The translations under genes and the position numbers were made by a program. A DNA stretch of 64,000 bases, from contig NZ_JAGHKP010000003.1 in NCBI RefSeq assembly GCF_017742215.1, positions 554,308-618,307 on the forward strand, given 5' to 3'. The stretch is from Chitinophaga chungangae. Its GTDB lineage: Bacteria; Bacteroidota; Bacteroidia; Chitinophagales; Chitinophagaceae. Of the stretch, positions 25,012 to 34,069 are shown piece by piece (position 1 is the first letter of the stretch; each line of letters opens with the position of its first letter). The notes below the pieces were generated by a model. It was not told the origin of the DNA, ran no database searches, and saw only the letters and a program-made list of their open reading frames with translations.

Positions 25012-25686
25012 ATGCCGATACAAAAACAAAAACTTGCGGAAGCCGAAAACATTGCCTCAAAATTGTTTGAAGCCGTAGTGGAACGCGGCCTGATCGTGCC
25101 CGGAAAATCCGAGAAAATCCTTAATAGCGAAGTATTCCAGCTGGCTGAAGAATTGTTCGGCATCAAAAAATACTGGCATAAACGGATCGTGCGCGCGGGT
25201 GAAAATACCTTGTTGCCTTACGACGAAAACCCACCCGACCTGGTTTTGCAGCCGGACGATATTCTGTTTTTCGATTTCGGGCCAATCGTGGAAGATTGGG
25301 AGGCGGATTTCGGGAGAACGTACGTGATCGGCAACGATCCGCTCAAACACAAACTCTGCAACGATATCGGAACCGCATGGCAGGAAGCGAAGGAATGGTT
25401 TCACCGGCATTCGTCTTTAACCGGCGCGGCGTACTTCGAATATGTGGCGGGTCTTGCCGCGAAATACGGCTGGGAATTCGGCGGTGAAATAGCGGGCCAC
25501 TTGGTAGGGGAGTTTCCCCACGAGCGCCTGGAACCGGGTAATTACGGCCTATATGTGCATCCCGGGAACCCCAACGATATGTTCCTTCCGGATGCGAACG
25601 GGAACCCGCGCAATTGGATACTGGAAATTCATTTTGTGGACAGGAAAAGGAAGATCGGCGGTTTCTTCGAGCAGTTGCTTACCTGA
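25012..25686 (+). CDS. M24 family (Xaa-Pro aminopeptidase-like) metallopeptidase
   Basis: A 224-residue single-domain pita-bread fold protein. The metal ligands are apparent: Asp in DILFFDFGPI, Asp in WEADFGRTYVIG, His in AGHLVGEFPHE, and Glu in WILEIHFVD; the last Glu region is less clear. It is shorter than methionine aminopeptidase (about 250) and lacks the N-terminal domain of Xaa-Pro aminopeptidases. It may be a peptidase or a pseudo-enzyme. The ATG at 25012 is preferred to a TTG upstream in the terminator. Confidence 0.8.
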   Translation: MPIQKQKLAEAENIASKLFEAVVERGLIVPGKSEKILNSEVFQLAEELFGIKKYWHKRIVRAGENTLLPYDENPPDLVLQPDDILFFDFGPIVEDWEADFGRTYVIGNDPLKHKLCNDIGTAWQEAKEWFHRHSSLTGAAYFEYVAGLAAKYGWEFGGEIAGHLVGEFPHERLEPGNYGLYVHPGNPNDMFLPDANGNPRNWILEIHFVDRKRKIGGFFEQLLT

Positions 25687-25703
25687 GCTTAAAACATACA
25701 ACT

Positions 25704-26642
25704 ATGCATAAGATCGTATTCCTTACCCTGGTCCTGGCGCTGCTGCTGCCGGGAATTTTACTTGCACAAAAAACAGAGGTGGTTTACCTGGATGCGAAAG
25801 ACAGCACCGCGAATATGTACGTCGCCGTTATCCCCGAAAGCCAACCGAAGGCGTTCCTGTTTCTGCTGGACGGTTTCGGCGCATCCCCCGGGGGCGTGCT
25901 GCGGGAGACGGAGATCCCCCTGCAGGCGGCCAGCCAGGGCATCATCACCATCATCCCCCTTCTGAAAACCGGGGCTTTGTATTTCGGTACGGACGATGCC
26001 TAGCAGCAATCGTTAAACGAACAGATCGCGCACGTGATAAAACGGTATCACCTGGAAGGAAAAGATTTTTATATCGGCGGGTTTTCCATCGGCGGCGCCT
26101 GCGCGGTAAAATATGCGGAACTGGCCGCAGAGAACGATGCGATGGTAAAACCCAAAGCAGTGTTTGGCATAGATCCGCCGCTCGACTGGGAAAGGTTTTA
26201 CAACTCGGCCAAACGAGTGGTCCGCATTTCGGCGCCGGGGCAGGTGAACCCTGAAGTGACCTATATGATCGGGCGGATCGAAAAGGAAATGAAAGGAACG
26301 CCGCAAACCGCGCTGGAAAATTTCCACAACAATTCACCCTATTCATTTTCGGATTCCACGCAACGCGCCGTAAAAACGCTGGTAGACACGCCGCTGATGC
26401 TGATCAACGAGCCGGACATTCAATGGTGGATGGCGCAAAGAGGATATGATTATTCTTATCTCAACATGCCCGATCACGCGGCGATGATCAACGAACTGCA
26501 GCGTCTCGGAAATAAGAATGCCCAGCTGGTAACCACGACAGACAAAGGTTACCGGATGCCTGGCCATACAAAACACCCGCATTCGTGGAGTATCGCCGAG
26601 CCGGCGGCATTGATCGGCTGGCTGCTTCAGCCAAAGCTGTAA
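25704..26642 (+). pseudogene. Secreted alpha/beta hydrolase-like gene interrupted by an in-frame TAG
   Basis: From the ATG at 25704 the frame encodes a signal peptide (MHKIVFLTLVLALLLPGILL) and a hydrolase-like first strand (FLFLLDGFGASPGG), then meets TAG at 26001-26003. The same frame stays open after it to 26642 and carries the nucleophile elbow FSIGGACAVKYA and a later VDTPLMLINEPD strand. Together the 312 codons look like one secreted alpha/beta hydrolase. One base change (CAG to TAG) would explain the break. The downstream part has no ATG near the break (only GTG at 26034). It may be a true pseudogene, a read-through gene or a sequencing error. Confidence 0.75.
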
Positions 26643-27745
26643 CCGCCCGGCACGCCGCTTTTCGACAATACCACCTGCCACAACTGGTTGCTGCGCGAAC
26701 GGAATGCGCCCGCGCAGGACAGCAGGTAATATTTCCACATCCTGAAGAAAGTCGCGTCGTATTTGCCTTTCAATCGTTCCCAGTTGGCAGTGATGTTATC
26801 GTACCAGGCCATCAGCGTTTTGTCGTAATCCACGCTGAAATTTTCCCAGTGCTCCATCACGAACAGCCCTTCGATGGCCTCGCCGATCTGTTTGATGGAC
26901 GGGATCAGCGAATGAGGGAAGATGTATTTGCTGATCCAGGGATCGGTGAGGGTAGACGTGCGGTTGGAACCGATAGTATGCAGCAGGAACAGCCCGTCTT
27001 CCTTCAGGTTCTGATGCGCCATTTTCATATACGTGCGGTAGTTTTTATAACCGACGTGCTCGAACATGCCGATAGACACCACCGCGTCGAACTGCTCATG
27101 CAAGGATCGGTAATCCATGATGCGGATATCCACCGGCAGCCCGTTGCATAACTGCCGCCCCAGTTCCGCCTGTTCTTTCGAAATGGTGATGCCGGTTACC
27201 TTCACGCCGTAATTTTCCGCGGCGAACTTCGCGAAGCTGCCCCATCCGCAACCGATGTCCAGCACATGCATGCCGGGCCGGAGCCTGAGCTTGCGGCAGG
27301 TGAGGTCGAGTTTGTTCTCCTGCGCTTCGTTGAGCGTGCGCGCGTTGTTCCAGAAGCCGCAGGTGTAGGTCATGCGTTTGTCCAGCATCAGCACGAACAG
27401 GTCGTTGCCGATATCGTAATGCCGGCTGCCGTTGCGGAAAGCGGCGGCGGGCTGCTGGCGGTTGAAGAGATGCGAAAGCATCACGTCCATCTTCAGTTTG
27501 ATCCCGGGTTTGATCTGGTGTTCGAGGTCGCTGCGCAGGATGCGGGTGATGAACTCGTCTGGCTTCGGGCTTTCCCACCACTGCGACATATACGCCTCCC
27601 CAAGTCCCAGCGAGCCTTCGGTCAATGTTTTGCGGTAGAAGCCCTCATGGAGCACCTGTATGTCCCATGCCTCGTTTCCGTTCACCGTAACGCCGGCGGT
27701 GGAGAGCAGCCGGGTCAGGATGTTTTTGAACATTTCTTTTCCCAT
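26627..27745 (-). CDS. cfa: Cyclopropane-fatty-acyl-phospholipid synthase family methyltransferase
   Basis: A 372-residue SAM-dependent enzyme that adds a methylene bridge to unsaturated membrane acyl chains. The SAM loop is HVLDIGCGWGSFAKFAA, with the family blocks RHYDIGNDLF, YTCGFW, ISKEQAE and SIGMFEHVGYKNY. Length is close to E. coli Cfa (382). It converges with the interrupted hydrolase and their 3' ends overlap by 16 bases. Confidence 0.94.
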   Translation of the reverse strand: MGKEMFKNILTRLLSTAGVTVNGNEAWDIQVLHEGFYRKTLTEGSLGLGEAYMSQWWESPKPDEFITRILRSDLEHQIKPGIKLKMDVMLSHLFNRQQPAAAFRNGSRHYDIGNDLFVLMLDKRMTYTCGFWNNARTLNEAQENKLDLTCRKLRLRPGMHVLDIGCGWGSFAKFAAENYGVKVTGITISKEQAELGRQLCNGLPVDIRIMDYRSLHEQFDAVVSIGMFEHVGYKNYRTYMKMAHQNLKEDGLFLLHTIGSNRTSTLTDPWISKYIFPHSLIPSIKQIGEAIEGLFVMEHWENFSVDYDKTLMAWYDNITANWERLKGKYDATFFRMWKYYLLSCAGAFRSRSNQLWQVVLSKSGVPGGYSFG

Positions 27746-27773
27746 AAATAAGAGTTAACAGCAGGTATCAATG

Positions 27774-27781
27774 CAAAAATA
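27774..27781 (-). promoter_or_regulatory. Possible -7 box for cfa
   Basis: The minus strand reads TATTTTTG, matching TAnnTTTG, about 29 bases before the cfa ATG. No TTG was found at the usual -33 distance. Confidence 0.3.
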
Positions 27782-27900
27782 CGTATTCCACGGGAATGAA
27801 ATGAAGTTACGCGGGTAAGTAAATACGGCTGCCAAAAGCGGCGCATTCATTACTACATTGAGTAGTAAAATCCAGCACGGCCATTGGTAACTTTACGGAT

Positions 27901-27921
27901 ATGAAAACCTCCCGCGTATGA
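27901..27921 (+). other. Six-codon micro-ORF overlapping the lipoprotein start
   Basis: ATG at 27901 encodes MKTSRV and its TGA overlaps the ATG of the next gene (ATGA at 27918-27921). Such an overlap could couple translation, or the ATG could be chance. Confidence 0.25.
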
Positions 27922-28763
27922 AAATCCGTTATTTTCCCCTGTGTTGCCTGCTGCTGGCCGGCTGCATCAAAGATCACGGCCCGGAAGCGCCGCCGGTGCC
28001 CGCAAAACCGCAGTGGCTGATCAGCAGGGTCACGATGCTGCACCGGTCCGGCTCGGCCAACCCGCTGCCCGGGGAATCTCCGCAGCGTTTCCTCAAACAG
28101 GTGTTCGAATTGCATTACAACCGTTATTTCAAGCCCGAAAGCCGGCATGTTTATTCGGCGGACGGCGACACGCTCAACCTGCAGCTGGCAGAAAGGGATT
28201 CTTTGCTGTACGATGCGAATTACCGCGTCAGGCAGGTGGATGCTTACGTCGGCAGCAGCGCAACGGTACGTGAACGGCGGGTATTCGCCTATGCCGGCAA
28301 CGATACGCTGCCATCTTCCTTTGAAATATGGTACGGCCGGAGCGATTCGCTCTACCGCAGCGGAACGGTAAACTATGCCTACCGGCCGGATACGACGATA
28401 GAGACCGGTCTTAACGCGCACGGTGGACAAGACACGACCTGGTACGTTTACACCGGCGGCAACTTTACAAAGCTGATCTCCACCATAGGGTTTGAAGAAG
28501 AGCCCTTTAGTCAATACGACAATTCGCCCGGGCTGGAACGTTTGATGAACCTTCAGCATGGCCTGGCATTCCGCATGCCGATGGATTACCGGAGCCTGCC
28601 GGTGCTTTCCCGCAACAACTGGATCGGGCAGGGGCCGCAATCCTGGGAGAAAAACGTTTTTGCATATACCGCGGGCGGCACGCTGATCAGCGAGTACGTG
28701 ATCATTGAGCCATACCCGGAACCGAATTACTGGACTTTTCGCATCGAGTTTTTCACGCCCTGA
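27918..28763 (+). CDS. Lipoprotein of unknown function, tandem copy 1
   Basis: A 281-residue lipoprotein (MKIRYFPLCCLLLAGC; lipobox LAGC, Cys16) beginning IKDHGPEAP. It is rich in Tyr, Asp and Thr in short strand-like segments such as DTTWYVYTGGNF, as in secreted beta-propeller or repeat proteins. No family is recognised. It is clearly related to the next gene (shared LLLAGC/LLLTGC-IKDH start, LPGE-PERF/PQRF, GNDTLP, NAHGG.DT, LSRNNW). The two genes are 28 bases apart. Confidence 0.75.
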   Translation: MKIRYFPLCCLLLAGCIKDHGPEAPPVPAKPQWLISRVTMLHRSGSANPLPGESPQRFLKQVFELHYNRYFKPESRHVYSADGDTLNLQLAERDSLLYDANYRVRQVDAYVGSSATVRERRVFAYAGNDTLPSSFEIWYGRSDSLYRSGTVNYAYRPDTTIETGLNAHGGQDTTWYVYTGGNFTKLISTIGFEEEPFSQYDNSPGLERLMNLQHGLAFRMPMDYRSLPVLSRNNWIGQGPQSWEKNVFAYTAGGTLISEYVIIEPYPEPNYWTFRIEFFTP

Positions 28764-28791
28764 TACATTTCAACCATAAAAAAACATTGCC

Positions 28792-29649
28792 ATGAAAAGC
28801 CGTTATCTCCCGTTGTTGTGCCTGTTGCTGACGGGCTGTATCAAAGACCACTGGCCGGGAACGCCCGACCCCGAAGTGCCGCCATTCCTCATCAGCAGGA
28901 TGATCGCGGTGCAGCATAGCGGCACGCCCGACCCATTGCCTGGCGAGCATCCGGAAAGGTTTTTCAAAGAAGTGAACGAATTTCATTACAACGCCTTTTT
29001 TAAACCCGAAAGCCGTTACAGTTACGTGGCCAGCGGCGCAGATACGCTTGCTCTCCGGCTACAGGTGCGCGACACGCTGTATTACGATACCAAACACCGC
29101 GTGGTGCAGGTGGACGGTTATATTCCCTCACAGTCAGGCGTACGGGAAAGAAAAAAATTCACCTACGAGGGAAACGACACGCTGCCCGCTACAATGCAGG
29201 TGTGGTACAGCGGCATGCCCGAACCGGATTCGTTATACTTCCAGGGCACCACCCGCTTCGCTTATAAGACGGATACGGCGCTGATGATTTCAGTGAATGC
29301 ACACGGGGGGCTGGATACGATGTTTTATATCTACGCCGGCGGCAATTTCATGCGGCAATATGGCACCACGGGGTATGAAGTCGACGTTTACACCACCTAT
29401 GATAACGCCACCGGTATCGAGCACCTGATCGGCCTCAGCCATGGCCTGGTTTTCCGCCTGCCGGTGGACAACGTGAAACCGCCGGTGCTGTCGCGCAACA
29501 ACTGGACCGGTGAGGGACTGCTAACACAGGTAAAAACGATCGCATACCTGCCGGGAGGCAATCTTGTAGACAGCTACACCGTCACTCAAAATGACCAGGT
29601 ACCTTTAACATGGAAGGTGCGGTTCGAATATTTCATACCCAATCCCTGA
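28792..29649 (+). CDS. Lipoprotein of unknown function, tandem copy 2
   Basis: A 285-residue lipoprotein (MKSRYLPLLCLLLTGC, Cys16) paralogous to copy 1 along its whole length. Shared landmarks include IKDHWPG, HNPF-type HYNAFFKPESR, KFTYEGNDTLPATMQVWYSG, YAGGNF and VLSRNNWTGEGL. The pair probably arose by duplication. Function unknown; likely surface-exposed or periplasmic. A terminator follows. Confidence 0.75.
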   Translation: MKSRYLPLLCLLLTGCIKDHWPGTPDPEVPPFLISRMIAVQHSGTPDPLPGEHPERFFKEVNEFHYNAFFKPESRYSYVASGADTLALRLQVRDTLYYDTKHRVVQVDGYIPSQSGVRERKKFTYEGNDTLPATMQVWYSGMPEPDSLYFQGTTRFAYKTDTALMISVNAHGGLDTMFYIYAGGNFMRQYGTTGYEVDVYTTYDNATGIEHLIGLSHGLVFRLPVDNVKPPVLSRNNWTGEGLLTQVKTIAYLPGGNLVDSYTVTQNDQVPLTWKVRFEYFIPNP

Positions 29650-29672
29650 CAGGGGAAATTGCCATAAGGATG

Positions 29673-29703
29673 AGAGGGCTTACGTTCGTATGCCCTCTTT
29701 TGT
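29673..29703 (+). terminator. Intrinsic terminator after the tandem lipoproteins
   Basis: A 7-bp stem (agagggc at 29673-29679, gccctct at 29692-29698), extended inside by TAC/GTA pairs, is followed by TTTGTTTTT. Confidence 0.8.
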
Positions 29704-29838
29704 TTTTCCGAAATGTTTGTTATCTTCACCCTGCTCTCATTAACCAATAATCCGTTTTTTATTCGTCATTACCCGCCGCCCCCGCCCATGCGCGGATGCA
29801 GCGTCGTATGATTATTGGCCATCATCATTTTTTAATTC

Positions 29839-30819
29839 ATGAAACATTTGTTACTGGCTGCGTATATCGTGTTCGTAGCCGCCCTTTCCCTCGCCTGCAA
29901 AAAAAGGCCGGAAGAACAGAAAGCTGAAAATCTGCCACAGCTGCGCGTGCTGGGCTACCTGCTCAGCGATAACGACTGGCATACCGCCGTTAATTCCATC
30001 GATCTTACGAAGATCACCGATCTTAATCTCGCGTTCCTCAACCCGGAGGCGGATGGTAGTTTTAACATCGATCCCGCTGTGAAACAGGTGACAGACAAAG
30101 CGCGGGCGAAGAACGTGCGTGTGTTTATGTCCATCGGCGGCGGCGGCGCACCTGCTTATCTCGCGGAACTGATCAAACCGGGTAAACGCAGCGCTTTTGT
30201 GGCGGGCATTCTCGCACAGCTGGAGCAGCATGGTTTCGACGGGGTGGACGTAGACCTGGAAAACGATCTCATCAATGCCGATTACCCCGCTTTTGTAGCG
30301 GAGCTGCGCACGGCGCTTACCGCGAGGAACAAACTGATGACGGCCGCGCTCGCTTCCTGGAATGCGGACAAAATTCCGGATGCCACCATCAAAAGTTACG
30401 ACTTCATTAACATCATGAGCTACGATAAAACAGGCCCCTGGAACCTCAGCCGGCCCGGTCCGCATTCCCCTTATGAAATGGCGGTGGAAGACTTCACGTA
30501 TTTCAGCCAGCGGCGCGGCGTTGCAGCTGAAAAACTGCTGGTGGGCCTGCCTTTTTACGGGTATGGTTTCGGCGTGAATGCGCCTTCCGGCATCCGGTAC
30601 AACGAGCTGATCGTGCAGTACCCCGGCGCGGAGAATGCGGATGAAGTAACGGTGAACGGGGGAGGAAAGATCTATTACAACGGCATCAACACGATCCGCC
30701 AGAAGGTGGCTTTTGCGCTTAGCAGCAAAGCCGCCGGGGTAATGATCTGGGAACTGACGCAGGACAGCGGCGATGCAAAATCGTTGCTGGGCGCGATCCA
30801 TACGGAAATGAACAAATAG
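29839..30819 (+). CDS. Glycoside hydrolase family 18 lipoprotein
   Basis: A 326-residue enzyme with a lipoprotein signal (lipobox SLAC followed by KKRPEEQ). The GH18 catalytic motif DGVDVDLEND carries the acid/base Glu in DxxDxDxE form, and MSIGGGGAPA is the second conserved strand. The C-terminal GVMIWELTQDSGDAKSLL is typical. It may be a chitinase or endo-beta-N-acetylglucosaminidase; GH18 proteins with this compact form in Bacteroidota often act on N-glycans or chitin. The substrate is inferred only at family level. Confidence 0.9.
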   Translation: MKHLLLAAYIVFVAALSLACKKRPEEQKAENLPQLRVLGYLLSDNDWHTAVNSIDLTKITDLNLAFLNPEADGSFNIDPAVKQVTDKARAKNVRVFMSIGGGGAPAYLAELIKPGKRSAFVAGILAQLEQHGFDGVDVDLENDLINADYPAFVAELRTALTARNKLMTAALASWNADKIPDATIKSYDFINIMSYDKTGPWNLSRPGPHSPYEMAVEDFTYFSQRRGVAAEKLLVGLPFYGYGFGVNAPSGIRYNELIVQYPGAENADEVTVNGGGKIYYNGINTIRQKVAFALSSKAAGVMIWELTQDSGDAKSLLGAIHTEMNK

Positions 30820-30895
30820 GGATGGATAAAGGTTCCATTCCCGGCGCGGCCATCGGCCTGGATTCCGGCGGGTCAGACGATGCATTTGCGGCCGA

Positions 30896-31213
30896 GTGTT
30901 CGGCCTGCCGATGGACGAAACGTTCGCAAAAGACCTGCAGCCTTCGAAAGCGGAAGCAGGCAAACCGGGACAGTTCTTTGCCGCAAAGTTCAACCTTGAA
31001 AAAACAGGCGATACCTTCATCGACATGAGCGGCTTCAAAAAGGGCGTGGTATGGGTGAACGGCCATAACCTGGGCCGGTATTGGGAGATCGGCCCGCAGA
31101 AACGGCTGTATTGCCCGGCAAGCTGGCTGAAAACGGGAGAGAACGACATCCGGGTGTTCGATCTGCATCAAACGGAAGCGGCGGCAGTGTCCGGCTACGC
31201 ACGGATGGAATAA
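30896..31213 (+). pseudogene. C-terminal remnant of a GH35 beta-galactosidase
   Basis: About 105 codons resemble the last domain of GH35 beta-galactosidases: ETFAKDLQPSKAEAGK, FNLEKTGDTFIDMSGFKKG, VVWVNGHNLGRYWEIGPQK, LYCPASWLKTGENDIRVFDL. The catalytic domain (several hundred residues) is missing. The frame opens with a GTG or a later ATG just after the GH18 stop, and the sequence before it is not GH35-like. It is most likely the scar of a deleted gene. Confidence 0.75.
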
Positions 31214-31405
31214 CCATCGCAGCGGCAGTTAACAAACGTCGAAAAAATGTCAAGTATAGATCATTAACTCATAAAAGAAAAAGAGATGAACGCAAAAAAG
31301 CGCCCGTCTTTTTTCCTTTTATTTTTTCTTTATGCAGAAAAAAACAGTTAACTTAAAGTTAGGTTTTTCGCACATCGTATTGTTTCACGTTAAAAACAGC
31401 TTACC

Positions 31406-31846
31406 ATGGGCAGAGTCAGAAATATCTTGGTGGGCAAAGGTCACGCAGTTTACTCCGTACATCCTGACAGCACAGTTTATGAAGCCCTGAAAGTGCTGGT
31501 GGATAAAAATGTGGGAGCCCTCGTAGTTTTAGACAAAGACAGATTTTTAGGTATATTTTCCGAGCGGGATTACGCCCGCAGGGTGATCCTGAAAGGCCGT
31601 GCCTCCAAGGAAACGACCATTCGCGAGATCATGACGGAACATCCTATAACCGTTACCGAAGACGAGACCATCGAAAACTGCATGTGCAAAATGACAGACA
31701 AAAGGATCCGTCATCTGCCCGTGGTAGACGAGGGCGGCAGGCTGATCGGCGTTATTTCCATCGGGGACGTTGTGAAATACATGATGGACGAGCAGAAGCA
31801 CATTATTGAAAACCTCGAATGTTACATTAACGGCACTCACCACTAG
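31406..31846 (+). CDS. CBS-domain protein
   Basis: A 146-residue protein made of two CBS repeats: about 15-70 (VYEALKVLVDKNVGALVVLD) and 75-130 (MTEHPITVTEDETIENCM, RHLPVVDEGGRLIGVISIGD). Paired CBS domains bind adenosine nucleotides and act as energy-state sensors; there is no attached catalytic domain. It precedes the Complex I operon by 160 bases, but a link is not shown. Confidence 0.9.
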   Translation: MGRVRNILVGKGHAVYSVHPDSTVYEALKVLVDKNVGALVVLDKDRFLGIFSERDYARRVILKGRASKETTIREIMTEHPITVTEDETIENCMCKMTDKRIRHLPVVDEGGRLIGVISIGDVVKYMMDEQKHIIENLECYINGTHH

Positions 31847-32008
31847 CCAGGCCATTCCATTCACCGCATTTCAGCCTTTTTATTACTAACCCGGTTGTTT
31901 TTTGTTTTATCGTCGGCATCCGGTGCGATGCAGCGCAGCATGGACATACAAAAACAACAAATCGGCTATTGATACCGGATCATACAGATCGACTATAAAA
32001 CAATCACC

Positions 32009-32455
32009 ATGAACCCAACCTGGCCTTTCCTTGTATTCGGAGCCATCGTGCTTGTATTGGTACTGGCTATCCTGGGTCTGTCCTACATTCTGGGCCAGCG
32101 CCATAAAGACCGCGCCACGGGCGAAGCTTACGAATCCGGCATTCTTTCCACCGGTTCCGCCCGCCTTCGCTTCCCTTCGCAGTTTTACCTCGTCGCCATG
32201 CTGTTCGTGATATTCGATATCGAAACGGTGTTCATCGTGTCGTGGGCCATCGCGTTCGGTGAACTGGGCTGGCCGGGGTTTATCGGCGTATCCGTATTCA
32301 TCCTCATCCTGCTGGCGGTGCTCGTGTACGAATGGCGCAACGGCGCGCTCGATTTCGGGCCGGACGGTAAAAAAATACTCAAAGCTTACCGCAAACTGCG
32401 GAAAGAAAAAGGATCAACCGCTAAAACAATCTCTCATGAAGTGGTGGTTAACTGA
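32009..32455 (+). CDS. nuoA: NADH-quinone oxidoreductase subunit A
   Basis: A 148-residue membrane subunit of Complex I with three helices. The conserved YESGI ([22 protein letters not shown]) and FDIETVFI motifs are present. It is the first gene of a 13-gene nuo operon and its end overlaps the nuoB start by 20 bases. Confidence 0.95.
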   Translation: MNPTWPFLVFGAIVLVLVLAILGLSYILGQRHKDRATGEAYESGILSTGSARLRFPSQFYLVAMLFVIFDIETVFIVSWAIAFGELGWPGFIGVSVFILILLAVLVYEWRNGALDFGPDGKKILKAYRKLRKEKGSTAKTISHEVVVN

Positions 32456-33074
32456 ACCGAAAGAAGCGGCCGCGCAGCGTTCCGGCAATTACTCCATGGA
32501 AGAATCCGTGAGCCAGGCCGTGATGCTGACCTCCGTAGAGCGGCTGGTTGCCTGGGGCAGGAAAAATTCCATGTGGCCTTTTCACTTCGGCCTGAGCTGC
32601 TGTTTCGTGGAAATGGCCACCGGCATGACGCCCAAATACGACCTGGCGCGTTTCGGCGCGGAAGTGATCCGCGGCACGCCGCGCGAGGCAGACGTAATGA
32701 TCATCGCCGGCACCGTATTCATCAAAATGGCGCCGGTCATTCAACGGTTATACGAACAAATGATGGAGCCGCGCTGGGTGATTTCCATGGGCTCCTGCGC
32801 CAATTCGGGCGGGATGTATGATATTTACAGTGTGGTGCAGGGGGTGGACAAATTCCTGCCGGTAGATGTATACGTACCGGGCTGCCCGCCCCGGCCGGAT
32901 GCTTTCATGCACGGGCTCGTGCTGCTGCAGCAGTCCGTCGGAAAAGAAAAACGCCCCCTCAGCTGGATGATCGGGGAACAGGGCGTCATCAAACCCGAAA
33001 AAGTGAGCATGCGCGACCTGAACCGCGAAAAACGCCAGCAAATGACCGAATTCAAAACGCCGGACGAAATATAA
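32436..33074 (+). CDS. nuoB: NADH-quinone oxidoreductase subunit B
   Basis: A 212-residue subunit that holds iron-sulfur cluster N2, the last electron carrier before quinone. Ligand motifs are [18 protein letters not shown] and [10 protein letters not shown]. The ATG at 32436 ([11 protein letters not shown]) lies inside the end of nuoA. The next nuo gene is displaced by an inserted metallo-hydrolase gene. Confidence 0.96.
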   Translation: MKWWLTEPKEAAAQRSGNYSMEESVSQAVMLTSVERLVAWGRKNSMWPFHFGLSCCFVEMATGMTPKYDLARFGAEVIRGTPREADVMIIAGTVFIKMAPVIQRLYEQMMEPRWVISMGSCANSGGMYDIYSVVQGVDKFLPVDVYVPGCPPRPDAFMHGLVLLQQSVGKEKRPLSWMIGEQGVIKPEKVSMRDLNREKRQQMTEFKTPDEI

Positions 33075-33110
33075 AACCTTTCGGCCGGAGCGTTATAAAA
33101 CTATTAAATG

Positions 33111-33134
33111 CCGGAAAGCCGAACAGCCTTCCGG
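33111..33134 (+). other. Hairpin between nuoB and the metallo-hydrolase gene
   Basis: ccggaa-a-gc (33111-33119) pairs with gc-c-ttccgg (33126-33134) around a 6-base loop. No T-tract follows. It sits 22 bases before the ATG at 33157 and may tune expression within the operon. Confidence 0.4.
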
Positions 33135-33156
33135 GGCTCTATAAAATCATGTACGG

Positions 33157-33951
33157 ATGAGTATCAGGCGGATCACAGAAAATGTGTATGAACTGCAGCT
33201 CGGGAAAGTAAATGCTTTCCTGCTGGAAGACGAAAAGCTCACGTTGATAGACACGGGAGTGCCAGACAGCACCGGCCAGATCATTGAAATGATCCGGGAG
33301 GTGGGGAGGCAGCCGGAAGAGCTGAAGCACATTTTGCTCACCCACAGCCATCCCGATCATGCGGGAAGCGCAGCGCAGCTGAAAATGATCACCGGCGCGA
33401 AAGTGTACATGCACGCTGCGGAGAAAATGAATTTGGAAAAAGGTTTCGTGGCCAAACCGCCCGTGCCTTATTTCACGAGCCTCGCCAATAAACTGATGTA
33501 CAACCTGTTCATCAAAAACGCGCCGGGGCTGATACCGTCTGCAAAGGCAGATGTGTTGTTGCAGGACGGGGACTGGTTGCCCATAGCGGGCGGCCTTCAC
33601 GCCATCCACATTCCGGGCCACAGCGCGGGCCAGCTGGCCTTCTTTCTGCCCGGAAGAAAAAATGTGCTGTTTGCCGCGGATGCCGCTGATAACCTGTTCG
33701 GACTGGGTTACAGCTGCTTCTACGAAAACTTCACGGAAGCCGAGCGCAGCCTGGAACGGCTGTCTACCTTCGATTTCGACATTGCCTGTTTCGGCCACGG
33801 CAAGTCCATTATGCGGGGCGCTTCCGAAAGGTTCAGGAACAAATTCCTGAAACACAAACACAAAGCCCCGACCGTAAAAGAAGCACGGCCTTACCTGGTG
33901 GTGGAGAAAGATGCGATCGTGCGGATACAGGAGCCGGAAGAAAAAAATTAA
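33157..33951 (+). CDS. MBL-fold metallo-hydrolase inserted in the nuo operon
   Basis: A 264-residue metallo-beta-lactamase-fold protein. The metal motif LLTHSHPDHAGSA (HxHxDH) is followed by a later His in GLHAIHIPGHSAGQLAFF and an Asp in LFAADAADNLFG; CFGHGKSI provides another His. It resembles glyoxalase-II-like hydrolases. The substrate is unknown. It lies between nuoB (82 bases) and nuoCD (118 bases) on the same strand, so it is probably transcribed with Complex I, but no role in the complex is known. Confidence 0.9.
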   Translation: MSIRRITENVYELQLGKVNAFLLEDEKLTLIDTGVPDSTGQIIEMIREVGRQPEELKHILLTHSHPDHAGSAAQLKMITGAKVYMHAAEKMNLEKGFVAKPPVPYFTSLANKLMYNLFIKNAPGLIPSAKADVLLQDGDWLPIAGGLHAIHIPGHSAGQLAFFLPGRKNVLFAADAADNLFGLGYSCFYENFTEAERSLERLSTFDFDIACFGHGKSIMRGASERFRNKFLKHKHKAPTVKEARPYLVVEKDAIVRIQEPEEKN

Positions 33952-34069
33952 TTGCGAATTACAACTGATACAACAAATCTGATCTACCACAGGCTCATTA
34001 AAAGCAAGGGACCCAAAAGCTAGGAAAAGCTAAGCATCATGGCGCATTGATACAATCAAAAATGTAATC

